From NCBI GenBank assembly GCA_034359265.1, contig CP136890.1:95505501-95569500 (forward strand): a stretch of 64,000 bases of DNA. The letters run 5' to 3'. Position 1 is the stretch's first letter. Every line of letters begins with the position of its first letter. Below the pieces are notes generated by a model. The model did no database searches. It saw only the letters and a list, made by a program, of their open reading frames with translations, and was not told where the DNA came from. Shown piece after piece: positions 48,357-58,979 of this stretch. This stretch comes from Canna indica. Its lineage: Eukaryota > Streptophyta > Magnoliopsida > Zingiberales > Cannaceae. Made by a program: the position numbers and the translations under genes.

Positions 48357-50690
48357 TTAGACAACATAGTTAAAATATTCATGAACAAGTTGTGAATAGA
48401 ACAAGAAGCTTGTGCTTTCATTAACGAGGTTCACCAATTGCTTGGAATAGTATTCCAACAAAATATAGTCCAAATTTAGGGAAGAAGCCAAAGCTGTAGA
48501 GAGTGCTTGAAAAATAATTATGCTTTCACAATGCCAAATAATTAAAATTAAAATATAAAAAAATTGCATAGGCACAAATGGTTTTGGATAATAATACTTG
48601 CACCTCCATGAAATAATCATCACAATTATATTTAAGCCAAGGCCGAGGAGGGACCAAGAAAGAATATTAATTTGTATATGCATATTACCCTCGAAATTAA
48701 TACATTTGTCGTATGATCGATAGGAAGCTAAAAATTTTATCACAATATTAATAATGGTAGATTTTTTACCACTGTACTTAATATTATTTTCAAAATATCA
48801 TAAAAATCAAATGGTGTTAGTGACGGATGCAAAACTTTAACGGGGGAATTTAAAATATAATATATATTATTTTAACAGTTCAACTTCACATTTTAAATTA
48901 AATTTACAACTTATAACTAGTAAAAATTTCATTATCTATATTCATAATTTGAAAATGATATAAAAGTCTTCAAAATAAAAATAATTATGTTATTGTACTT
49001 TTAAAAGATAATTCTTTATTTTTTCATCTCAATTACCTATATCACGCTATACGGCAATGTGGATGTCGTCTTGCTTGCATCTCAATTACTTATAGAAAAA
49101 TAATTATTCTTTGGTACATTATACTCGATGCTACACTAGAAATAAAAAAACGGACTTGAATGCACAATTCATGCTGCAAAAAAAAATTATTCATTACGAA
49201 GATATATTATATGATTAGGATAGATGATTAATACAAATCATTATTTTTATATTTGGATTCTCAATTAAAATATAATTCATAATCATGAATGAAATAAAAA
49301 AAAATTATTTATTTTTTAATATTTTTGTTAAGTACTTGATGAACAAACTAATTATTCAATTATACATTAAATAATTTATATATAAATGTTCATACAATTT
49401 AATAATATGAGTATGGACGATAGCATACAAGGATGAAGGAGAAAATTTTGGACTTTGCATATAAATTAATAAAGAAAAAAAAATAACTCTATATTCAACC
49501 ATTACAAAAAAAAAAATAGATAATACAATAAAAAAAATAGAGTTGAGATTTGAACCTAAGATCTTTAGGCATAAAATATAAAAATTAACCAATAAGCTAT
49601 GAATAGACTAGTTAAAATATTTGAACTTGATGCTATCAATTAATTATATATCTTTTAAAAAATACCAAACTATCCTGAATATTTGTTTTTTTTATGAAAA
49701 TTTTCAAGGGGTCCAATTTCCCCCTTGGCCTAGTGTGAGTCCACCATGGTGTTAGCAATAATGGCATGGGAAAGTGATTAGAATTGAATTGTAATCAACT
49801 ACCAGAACAACATAAATTTATACTTTAAAAAATCCTAATTGAGTCTAAGACCCAAAGCAAGCTATAAATTAGAATAAAATTAACATTCAAAAAACAGATA
49901 TTTATTGGTCTCATCAAAAGCATCACATGAAGAATAGCTTTGCGAATTGGAAATACTCAATTGAAATACTCAAGTAAACGATCATGAGACAATGTCCAAA
50001 GAAATAATTTTCTCAATAAAAGGTACTTAATTTCTAAATCTTATTCAAAAATGAAAATTTCCAACATAATATACTTCCGGACCTTTTGAGAATAAGTAGA
50101 CGAAGTAGAAACACTGCCATTGAGCTCAAAAATCCAAACATACTTATCCTCATTGAGTTGTATAGGTAACTCTGTATTCTTAATGCCCTCTGTCATCGTT
50201 GGGTTGCATAAGTAACTTCATATTTTTAATGCCCCCCTCTAGCTCCTTACCATACATAGTAAGTCAAATGAAAGAAAATCATTTATGATATTGCGTTAAA
50301 TGATGAACATGAGTAATATGAGGAAGTCAATTAATATTGATAAAAGTATGTTTTACGGTCAAAGGTAAATCAAGTACCCAATTATCATATAAAAATGAGA
50401 TATGAGTGTCTGCACCAATAACTTTTCGAAAACCAAATTGAAGCTCGTAAAAAGAGATGCCAAACCCAAGAAGTATTCATATTACCGTGAATAATAATAC
50501 AATTAACATACTGATATTTGATCTCAATAATATTTACACAAAGTGAATCAAATTTATTTAAATAAGTTTGAATATGTTTAGCATGTAAAGCTAAACTTTT
50601 AAATTTCAGGGTCATGAATTCCCAAACCTCACTGAAATTTGGGAGAGATAATAGTTTTCCCAATTAATAAGATGCATGTTATATTTATCA
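48357..50690 (-). mobile_element. LINE remnant (3' part of ORF2), split by an insertion
   Basis: On the minus strand, 50663-50385 holds the post-reverse-transcriptase region of plant LINEs: LALHAKHIQTYLNKFDSLC, then SWVWHLFLRASIWF and (frame-shifted) LYDNWVLDLPL. Around 50190-50080 a zinc-binding RT-associated pattern (EDKYVWIFELNGSVSTSSTY) is visible. After an inserted block, 48560-48360 resembles a plant RNase H-like domain (ALASSLNLDYILLEYYSKQL, LVHEYFNYV), but one Asp normally seen before Ser-Lys is Tyr. Frameshifts and stops are frequent. The RT core itself is absent, as is usual for old copies with broken ends. Confidence 0.7.
48822..49745. mobile_element. hAT-like insertion within the LINE remnant
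   Basis: The 924-bp block is flanked by an exact 10-base direct repeat, ATGGTGTTAG (48812-48821 and 49746-49755). Its ends are weakly mirrored (GACGGATGCAAAAC..GGGGGAATTT on the left; reverse complement GGTGGACTCACAC..GGGGGAAATT on the right). LINE-like sequence continues on both sides. hAT elements normally give 8-bp duplications, so the class is tentative. There is no coding sequence. Confidence 0.55.
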
Positions 50691-50699
50691 GGTCCCTGT

Positions 50700-51051
50700 C
50701 CCGAAGGAAGCTTTTAAATATTTTAATTATTTGTGTACATTATTGTCATCAACATCCATTTAATAATGGATTCAACTTAGTTGGTAAGAGATTTAATCTA
50801 TCTTGTGGGGTATAATATGCAAAGTTTTAGGGGATGTTTTTATAAAATATCATATTTTTTTTAACTTCTCCGATGAAATATTCTCTCAAAATAATTAAAT
50901 ATGTAACTCTCCTCTAATTTCAGTAACTATTAATTATTTTTTTAGCATTTACTTGCCAACTTAGTAGGATAAGTTAGCTACAATAATCAGTAACTCAATA
51001 CACATGCTTTCCCCTCATTGCAGACAATCAAATAATAATCATTGTTATATC
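50700..51051. other. AT-rich spacer, nothing recognised
   Basis: No exon or element ends seen between the LINE remnant and the Mutator-like element. Confidence 0.4.
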
Positions 51052-51060
51052 TATAATTCA

Positions 51061-52092
51061 GTAATTTATCAAAATCTAAACATGGGAGAGGAAAATTTAG
51101 ATTCGAATTTTGAGATCAAAATTTTCAAAATCGAAATCTAGTAGATTGTATACTCATTTTATCTCTGGGCTAGTTAAAGATTTTGGTAAAAAATAAAATA
51201 AAAAATTTAAAAAACTATAAAAATGATTTAAATTTATATAAAAAAAATTATGATAAAAATAATATATTAGAATATAAAAAATATATTTCAAAACTATTTA
51301 ATGCATTAAAGACTTTTGCACAAAGTCTATAAATTTAAATTTAAATTAAAAATTATGAAATATTTTGATATAAAATATTTTTTTAGATCATAGTACATCT
51401 TTTGTATTATTAAAAATTTATTTCATGAATTCAAATATTTTTTTAAATACTATAAAATTATTATAGACTTTACACAAAAGTTTTTAATGAGTCGTAGACT
51501 TTTATTTATAATATTTTTTAATTATAAAAAATAAAATTTAATTCATAAAAAAAATATATGTGATATAAAAGATGTGTTAGTGTCTATCAAAATATTTTGA
51601 ACAAAAAATATTTTAATATTTTAATTTTAAATTTAGTTTTATAGACTTTGGGCAAAAGTATCTAATGTATTAAAGACTTTTGCCCAAAGTATATAATAGC
51701 TTTATAATTAAAAATAATAATTTTAATTAATAAAAAAAATTAAATACAAAAGATGTGTTGTTGTTTAAAAAAATATTCTTTATCAAAATATTTCATAAAT
51801 TTTAATTTTAATTTAATTTTATAGACTTTGTGCAAAAGTATATAATGAAATAAAGAGTTTCAAAATATATTTTTTAGATTCAAATACTTCATTTTTATTA
51901 TTATTTTTTATATAAATTAAAATTATATTTTTAATATATATATATAACCAAAGTCTCTAACTGGTTAGAGACTTTGGTCGAGGGATAAAATGAGTATCAA
52001 ATCTACTATGTTCCAATTTTGAGAATTTTCACCATCAAAATCCGGATCTAAAAATTTCTTTCTCCCAAAATCCGATTTTAATTTTTTTTATT
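51061..52092. mobile_element. Mutator-like non-autonomous element with long inverted ends
   Basis: About 110 bases at each end are inverted copies: on the left TAGATTGTATACTCATTTTA (about 51142) and on the right its counterpart TAAAATGAGTATCAAATCTA (about 51985). They extend outward through AAAATC..TGGGAGA. TATAATTCA flanks the element exactly (51052-51060 and 52093-52101); 9-bp duplications are the mark of Mutator-type transposases. The interior repeats a palindrome-like GACTTTG..CAAAAGTCT word at least four times and has no open frame, so it cannot move itself. Confidence 0.75.
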
Positions 52093-52101
52093 TATAATTC
52101 A

Positions 52102-53755
52102 CAATATTTATCCAAATTTTATTTACAATCATTTTAATTTTTGGACAATAAACACCACCTAAGTTCCATAACATATAATTCCAAACATTTTTTTCCAAAT
52201 TTAATCCGTCAAACTTATATGTATAATATATAAAATAAATCAAAAATATAAATTAAAATGAATAAGACAAACACTATAACAACTTTGCTACAGACTCAAA
52301 TGAACTTATATATCTTGCAGTGTAATCTATCTTATCTGTGACAGGAGGAACTAAACCCTTGAATGTGATGAAGAAAGTACTGACATCTATGTTCGTTAAT
52401 TTTGCAAACTGTATACTACATAATAAGACTAGTCAGTACTAGATGTGTTATTGAGTCGAGCTTCCATGTGCTCGAGCTCAGCTCGTTTAAGACATGTCGA
52501 GCTCAAGTTCGATCGAGCTTCAATCTATAGGCTCAAGCTCGACTTGGTTGTTGGCTTGAGACGAAGCTTTGAGTCATGATCTAGGTAAAAGGAGGAAGCC
52601 CCCGTGGTCGTGTTATCCCTTCAGTACTTAAATCAAGTCAAACAAAATGACATAATAGGATGTGAATAGGTAAAAGTAAAAAAGAAGGTTTAATTACAAT
52701 ATATATTATCATTTTTTATGGTTTTCTCCGATCTATTCAATTTTTTTTTCAGAAATATATTTCATATTTTAATTTTTTTCAATTATATCCACCGTCAATG
52801 AAATATTAATTTTGTTGTTTGGATGCTGACATGACACTACTGACATGGATCAACATTGCCACGTCAATATCTTTAAATTAATAAAAAATTCAAAAATAAC
52901 ACATCATCAATTTTTTTAATAAGATTTTAATTATTATTATATCTAATACATTCTGACTTTTAATGATTTTTTTAAATCTATCATAACTTTTTATTTCATC
53001 CAAAACGGATCCTGTACTTTCGATTTATTTCAATTATATCATATCATCAAACTATTTGAGTTGTGATAGATTTGTTTCAATTTGACCATTAAGATTATAA
53101 GTTGCATTGTCGTATAAATTAGAAATTTAGTTAGCATCCCTAAATACATATAAAAATAATAATATGTCATGATACTAAATATTTGAGATCCTTGAATGAT
53201 GAAATCAAGATTTAAGAAATGATGTGATTAACAATAATGTAGTTGATTTGTCGGTGAGAGTGATCACGATTCTACCTCAAGGTCACGGCGATGCAAAGAG
53301 GTGTGATGAGTATTGAGAATGTAGGTGGACATAATTTTTCATATATTTTTTAAAACAATAATATATATATATTTTAAAAAGGTTTGACGAAATAATTTTA
53401 TTATTAGATTAACTTTAATCAATATCGACAGTGCTACTCAATATTTTAATGGTAAAAGTGATGATAATTTGATAGTATGATATAATTGAAAAAATTTAAA
53501 AGTATGAGACTCATTTTGTTTGAAAAATAAAAAATTGAGATAGATTTATTTATTTTTTAAAAGTAAAGATATATTTGATACAATCCTTTAAATCTTATTA
53601 AAAAATTTGATGTCGTGATATTATTTTAAAAAATATTCATTTAGAGATGCTAACGTGATAATTTTGATCTACATTAGCAATAACACGCTAGCATCCAAAT
53701 AATAAATTTAACATTTTATAATGATGGTATATAATCGAAAGAAATTAAGAAGTAG
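52102..53755. other. AT-rich spacer with a GAGCTC-rich patch
   Basis: No gene is seen. About 52455-52560 is crowded with GAGCTC, CTCGAG and AAGCTCGA words (for example GTGCTCGAGCTCAGCTCG), a dispersed repeat type that is not identified. Otherwise low complexity. Confidence 0.4.
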
Positions 53756-53775
53756 CACTACTAGAAATTAGGTCT

Positions 53776-54052
53776 CCAGCAACGACTATCAGCAACGACC
53801 GCTCAAGCCGTTGCTATTTGCAACGACGTTCTTACGGCCGCTCGAGCCGTTGCAGGTATTTGTATCTGCAACGGCGTTCTAACGGATACGCGAGCCGTTG
53901 CGGATTATTTTAATTATCCGCAACGGCTTTCTGACGGAAAGGCGAGCCGTTGCTGATATTTTAATTATCAGCAACGGCGTGCTAACGGACAAGTGAGCCG
54001 TTGCTGATGATAACTTATTAGCAACGGCTTTCTAACGGGCGAGTGAGCCGTT
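53776..54052. repeat. Left subterminal array of inverted GCAACGGC pairs
   Basis: Six units of about 34 bases each start with GCAACG(G/A)C and end with GCCGTTGC, separated by short AT-rich linkers such as ATATTTTAATTATCA. Each unit can fold on itself. In En/Spm-type elements such subterminal repeats are where TnpA binds. Confidence 0.9.
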
Positions 54053-54061
54053 GCTGATAAG

Positions 54062-54216
54062 TTTATATAGGGCACCAGTCGCGCCCGACCCTTCTTCCTC
54101 CCACTGCTGCCGCCGTCGCTCCTGCTCTCGCCTCTCGCCGCCGCTGCCGCTGCTGCCGATGCCGACGACGCCGCCGCTCCTGCTCTCGCCTCCCCCGCTG
54201 CTGCCGACTTGTTCAG
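54062..54216 (+). promoter_or_regulatory. TATA box and untranslated first exon of the TnpA-like gene
   Basis: TTTATATA at 54062-54069 stands just inside the left array. A Pro/Ala-type GC-rich leader follows and ends at a possible donor, TTCAG/GTATGC, at 54216/54217. The matching acceptor would be TGTGCAG before 54786. No ATG in the frame of the next exon is seen here, so the first exon is taken as non-coding. Confidence 0.5.
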
Positions 54217-54334
54217 GTATGCCTCGCCGGCCGGCCGTCTCTTCCCGTGGCGGCCGGCAGGAATTAATCCAACCGAAACCCTATTTCTAGGGTTTCGGCC
54301 GGCAGCGGTCGGCCGATGGCCGCCGTCGGACCTT

Positions 54335-54403
54335 GTACAGTGGCCGGACAGCGTGTCCGGCCACTGTACGCCGGCGCCGGAGTCCACCTGACTCCGGCGC
54401 CGG
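54335..54403. repeat. Two adjacent perfect GC-rich hairpins
   Basis: GTACAGTGGCCGGACA, loop GCG, and its exact complement occupy 54335-54369 (16-bp stem). CCGGCGCCGGAGTC, loop CACCT, and its exact complement occupy 54371-54403 (14-bp stem). Both lie in the inferred first intron. Confidence 0.92.
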
Positions 54404-54507
54404 AATTTATAAATTTATATATAATATTTTATTGTTTTATAATTGTTAATTAATTATTTAGATTAATTGTTTAATTTGTTAGATTAATTATTAGGGTTTA
54501 CATTAAT

Positions 54508-54611
54508 TTCGGACGCGCGCCGGAATCGTCCACTTCGGACGCGCGCCGGTATCGTCCACTTCGGACGCGCGCCGGTATCGTCCACTTCAGACGCGCACCG
54601 AAATCGTCCAA
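54508..54611. repeat. 26-bp minisatellite, four copies
   Basis: TTCGGACGCGCGCCGGTATC followed by GTCCAC repeats four times head to tail, the last copy with three differences. Confidence 0.93.
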
Positions 54612-54837
54612 TATGGACTCGAACGGTCTCGAAACATTTAGAAAATAATCATCCATCCGACGAGTTCATATGTTTCACGTACGCATCGACGAGTCGGATA
54701 TGATTTAGCAAAACCTTAGATCCGTTCGGGGATTGTATGTTCATTATATCATAATATAATATTAAAATTTATTTTTGTTGTGCAGGTTCGAGCAAGAAGA
54801 AGTGCCGAGGAGCATTTCTTCTACTATTCGACGATAC

Positions 54838-56024
54838 ATGCACGGGGCATGGCCTACGTGGTCTCACGTGCCTAGCGAGCACGTCGACATGTTATGGCGC
54901 GAGTTTGAGGCACGTATTATTATGTTTTTTACATGCATGATGATATATTAATATTGATACTGATATTATTATTTTGCAGGCTCGCTATACATGGGCCGAG
55001 GACCAGAGGCCCTTTATTTACGCTGCCTGGGAGGCTATTTCCCGGGCAAGGTACAACAGACAACTGGGGCAGGCTCGGTCCCAGGAGATGGCCCGAGCTG
55101 GGACCACTAACATCGCGGAGACTCGGGGATATGGCCCCGGTTGGATTACTCCGGATATATGGGACCAGCTCGTGGGAATATGGTCGACGGATCGATGGCA
55201 GGAGGTTTCTCGGAATGCGGCTAGAAATCGCATGTCGGGGGGAGCAGCGCGTCACACCGGCGGCTCTGTTGCATTTGCAGTGCACGCGAACCGTATGGTA
55301 AGTATATCTTTTAATTATATATTTTATTTGTTACTATGTGTACTAATTAATGTATTTGTTTTGTAAATGTAGACGACGGTGTCGGATGACGGGACTGTCC
55401 AGCGACCCTCCCCGATGGCGGTGTTTGAGCGGACTCACCGTTGAGCACATGGGACGGGGGAGTACATCCACAACCGCACTGCATACATTATGGTAATTAT
55501 ATATTTGTTTAAATTATTCATTATATATTTATAATTTAAGTTTTATGATAAATATTAAACAAAAAATCAAACTCGAGTAGGAGACCTACAGTCAGACGGT
55601 GGTGCAGCGCGGGGGTACCCCCGAGGACTTTGACGCAGCATCGTGGGTCGAGGCCGCAGGTGGCTGGGACCATGGCCGCATATATGGCTTCGTAGATAAT
55701 GGTCATGCGCGAGCCGTACTAGGGCCACTTGGGGCACCGAGCCCTCCGGTCGCTGGTGAGCGGCCGTCCACCTCTAGATCCAGTTATGATCATAGTAGCA
55801 GAATAAGGACTCTAGAGGACACGGTCGCGCGTCAGACTGAGATGATGGAGCGCCAGAGTCAGATGATGGCGGATATACAATCTATGTTACGCAACATGTC
55901 AGGTCATCCCGAAGCAGTCATCTCTTCGGCATCATCTAATCCATCGTCCTCGAGTCAGTCCACGTCGGTGTACACTCAAGCACTCCAGACCCCGCCATAT
56001 GATCCAGACCATCCTCCATCGTGA
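54838..56024 (+). CDS. TnpA-like protein of a CACTA element (Ptta/En/Spm family)
   Basis: Exons 54838-54909, 54980-55297, 55373-55492 and 55581-56024 join in phase zero to about 316 residues. The second exon (FE/ARYTWAEDQRPF, ITPDIWDQLVGIWSTDRW, SRNAARNRM) and the third (VFERTHR) follow the plant transposase family Ptta/En/Spm (Pfam PF03004). The last exon ends with a coiled stretch of repeated ERQSQMMADIQ-type residues and a Ser/Pro-rich tail. Such proteins bind subterminal repeats of CACTA DNA and are not the catalytic transposase. Two oddities: the first intron listed begins with GC (GAG/GCACGT), and TGA at 55442-55444 interrupts the third exon at an Arg-like position. The start at 54838 is the first in-frame ATG after the inferred acceptor. 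Because of the TGA this copy is probably inactive unless read through. Confidence 0.75.
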
Positions 56025-56313
56025 TCGTGAGATTTTTCTGTTTGGATATTGAACTTGTTACTGATATATTGAACTAGTTTAACTTATTTTGTTTGGATAT
56101 TAATACTTTAATTTTGCATTTGAATTGTTTTTATACTATCGTGGATAATTATCAATATAAATATAATTGTTTTGATGTATATCTTGGTGTGTTTGTGATG
56201 TGTGAATGAATGTATGTATGAGGGTATGGGTGTGTGAGTTATGTATCAGATAATGTATCAATGTATCAATAGAAATTTTCAATTTTCAAATTTTCTGTTT
56301 CCAGGTACACATC

Positions 56314-56660
56314 ATCAGCAACGGCTTTCCCACGGCCGTCCGTGGGAAAGCCGTTGCTAAAAGTGTATCGAAAGCCGTTGCTGGCCGTTGTTGATGACTT
56401 ACAGCAACGGCTTAGCGACAGGCTTTTACTAACGGCGTTGCTACGGACTCAGCGACCGTTGCTATTAATGTTATCAGCAACGGCGCCGGGTCTGTGGCAA
56501 AACCGTTGCTGATAATATTTTTAGCGACGGCCCGAGCGGCCGTTGCTGATAATGTTTTGAGCGACGGCCCGAGCGGCTGTTGCTGATCCGTTGCTAAGTT
56601 ATCAACAACGCGACTTTCTGTCACGGCTCTATTGCAACGGCGTGGCCGTTGCTGATGCCC
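56314..56660. repeat. Right subterminal array with a 19-bp perfect hairpin
   Basis: GCAACGGC and GCCGTTGC words alternate here as in the left array but less regularly. At 56317-56358 AGCAACGGCTTTCCCACGG, loop CCGT, and its exact complement form a 19-bp stem. Confidence 0.9.
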
Positions 56661-56914
56661 ATTTTTCTAGTAGTGTAGAGTATATTATTGGAAAAAAATA
56701 AAAAATAAGATAGATTTGAGACAAGTACAAAAAAATAAAGGTACATTTTTAATTACCCCGAAAAAATTAATAATAGGTTGCTAAATCCTCTTTTATACTC
56801 AATCATGGATCATCAATGTCAAGTCAAACATTAAACATATAGCTTATTCCCCACTCCCTAATCCATGCGACCACCATCATTGAGTGAGTCGACCAACGAT
56901 ATGATATTAGGGTC

Positions 56915-57960
56915 TATTTGAAATAAAAAATGCTTAGGAATATGTATTTGGTTTGATATTTTTATGAAATTAAATTGAAATCAGAATAAAAATATGTTTT
57001 GAGTAAACCAATTTTTTTGAATAAAAATGAAAATATTATAATATTGTTTTCTTTGATTTCGAGGTTGTCGATTTTGATGTAAAAAATATATTGACAAACT
57101 TGTCATTTTAAATATCTTTTATAAAACTATTTAATTTATAAATAAAATAAACTATATCTATTTTATAAAAATAAAAATAATCATCTTCAACGGAGACTAT
57201 TATCTTAAATTGATAAATTAATCAAATAAATTTATATTTAATTGAGCAAAATTTAATTTTTAAAATAACTCAATTTTCTTAAAGTAGATATATTTATAAC
57301 TAAATCAAAATTAATTTTAGATAATTGAACTTATTTTTTTATAAAAAAATTAAAATATTTATTAATTGTTTTTATATTTAATTAAACAAAGAATCTTAAA
57401 TTACCAATAAATTAATTAAATATTATAAATATTTTATGATCATATTAGCAAATAGTAATTTTGTAAACTAACTACAAATACATAATTAATATTTTATAAA
57501 CCTATAAAGCTTTCCTTTTCTTCTCTATAGTGCTTTAATTATAAAATGAAAATGATAATTATGCTAAGAATCAAATAACATTGATAAGCGGAGTTATTCA
57601 TATTTTTGAATGAATTAAATTTTAACTTTTTTTAGAATGAATATAAAAATTTATATTTTGATTTTCGACAAATTTATCTTAGGTCTTTGTATTTTAAATT
57701 ATAGTGTTCATTGTACTTTTATGAATATGCAATTTTTTTCTATAATTACATTAAATTTCATGAACGATTTCATATCAATTAATTTACTATTGAATCAAAA
57801 TTAAATTACTGCTAAATATATTCAATAAAAATTAATATATAATCAAATACATATTTAATGATTTTAATCAATTAAAATTGATGTTATTTTCGTTAATCAA
57901 ATTTGTTTCCAGAAATTGAAATTAGAGATTAAAACCAAACCAGACCAAAAAATAATTTTC
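56915..57960. mobile_element. Tourist/Harbinger-like element, diverged copy 2
   Basis: It aligns with 13325-14140 over most of its length. Shared blocks include GAAATTAAATTGAAATCAGA against GAAACTGAATTGAAACCAGA, ACTATTATCTTAAATT, TTTTGTAAACTAACTA, and ACCAAAAAATAATTTT near the right end. A block of roughly 300 bases (about 57505-57810) is present only in this copy. The right terminal repeat is changed (CAATGTTTGGTTAGAAAA), so the end is degraded. Confidence 0.65.
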
Positions 57961-58979
57961 AATGTTTGGTTAGAAAATTGTATTTTGTAAAAAAAAGATT
58001 GAATTGTCAAATTAAATTATCTTAATCACTTCTTAATAAAAGTCTCAATAATATTACCTGTTAATTGAGTTTGAGGGGTGTCAATGGACACCCCTTTATT
58101 TAACCTAGTTTCGGTCATGATTTTTTCCTCAAACACTAAAGAATTAATTAGATCGTGTATTCAAAATTAATTGTGTTCCAACTTTTATCTTGATATTGAT
58201 ATTTTAATTTTAATTTTAATTTTATATCAATTATATTCAATAAGTTATAGTTAGCTATGCTACTAACGTACATCAACACTCCACTTAACACATGAAAATT
58301 GATTTTTTTTTTTTTTATTACGTCGTGACTTTAGTAATGAGCAGCACCACCTCAATTATCTAATAATAAATTTAACTATTGGCTGTCATCGAATATAATT
58401 AATATAAAATATAAAATTAGAAATATAATTGTGAAAACTCTCGGGAGTTTCAAATATATAGAATGTAATTAACTCAATATTAAACGGTCTTGATCTGCCG
58501 GTCCCACCAAGTACCCATCTTGATGCCAGTTCAGCGCTTACGTATCCATTTGCTGAATCGAAGTGCATGCCTGTAGCCACGACATCAGTGGAATCAAATT
58601 ATTCTTCCCTTCCTTCCTACTGGCTCACTGATCTCATATTATGCTGATACCTCTCTCTTGTGACCTGTGTGGCTTTTCTATTGCCATTGTTTGTATTCTA
58701 GTTCTAGTTTAAGTGCAAAGAATCTGCTTCCTGATTCCTGAATCTATTCTCTTGCCAATTTGCCATTATATCATCAGTACAGGCAATCAGCAATAGGAGA
58801 GCACACCAGCTCTTTCCCAAACTTAATGGTTATGAGATCCAGATCAATTTAAAAGCATAGCTTTTTGAATTATTATTTCTTTAATAGTCAATGGAAATCA
58901 GTGATGTTAAGATTGATGGCTTTTTGATGGAATAGTTGCACATATTTATGTAAAAAAGTGACAAAACGGTTGATTGGCT
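57961..58979. other. Intergenic DNA, no gene seen
   Basis: AT-rich to 58450, then average composition. No exon or element is recognised. Confidence 0.4.

Larger units (their letters stand above)
53756..56675 (+). mobile_element. CACTA transposon, 2920 bp, structurally complete, no TNP2
   Basis: It begins CACTACTAGAAATTAGG and ends with the reverse complement CACTACTAGAAAAATGG. TAG lies directly on both sides (53753-53755 and 56676-56678), the 3-bp duplication of CACTA transposases. Subterminal arrays of GCAACGG in both orientations fill the outer 300-350 bases at each end. Between them a TATA box, a GC-rich leader and a four-exon TnpA-like gene run rightward. The large TNP2-type transposase is missing, so the element would need it in trans. 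Intact termini and target duplication suggest that it was mobilised not very long ago. Confidence 0.93.

Noticed and set aside
48357..48743. 128-codon open frame as a separate gene
   Set aside because: Its second half resembles a decayed LINE RNase H-like domain, so it is part of the LINE remnant.
53776..54052. Regular repeat-spacer pattern resembling a CRISPR array
   Set aside because: The repeats are inverted pairs inside a CACTA transposon in a plant genome; the spacers are AT-rich linkers.
54051..54290. 79-codon open frame at the start of the CACTA transcript
   Set aside because: It is low-complexity Pro/Ser/Arg coding from GC-rich leader and does not match the frame of the next exon.
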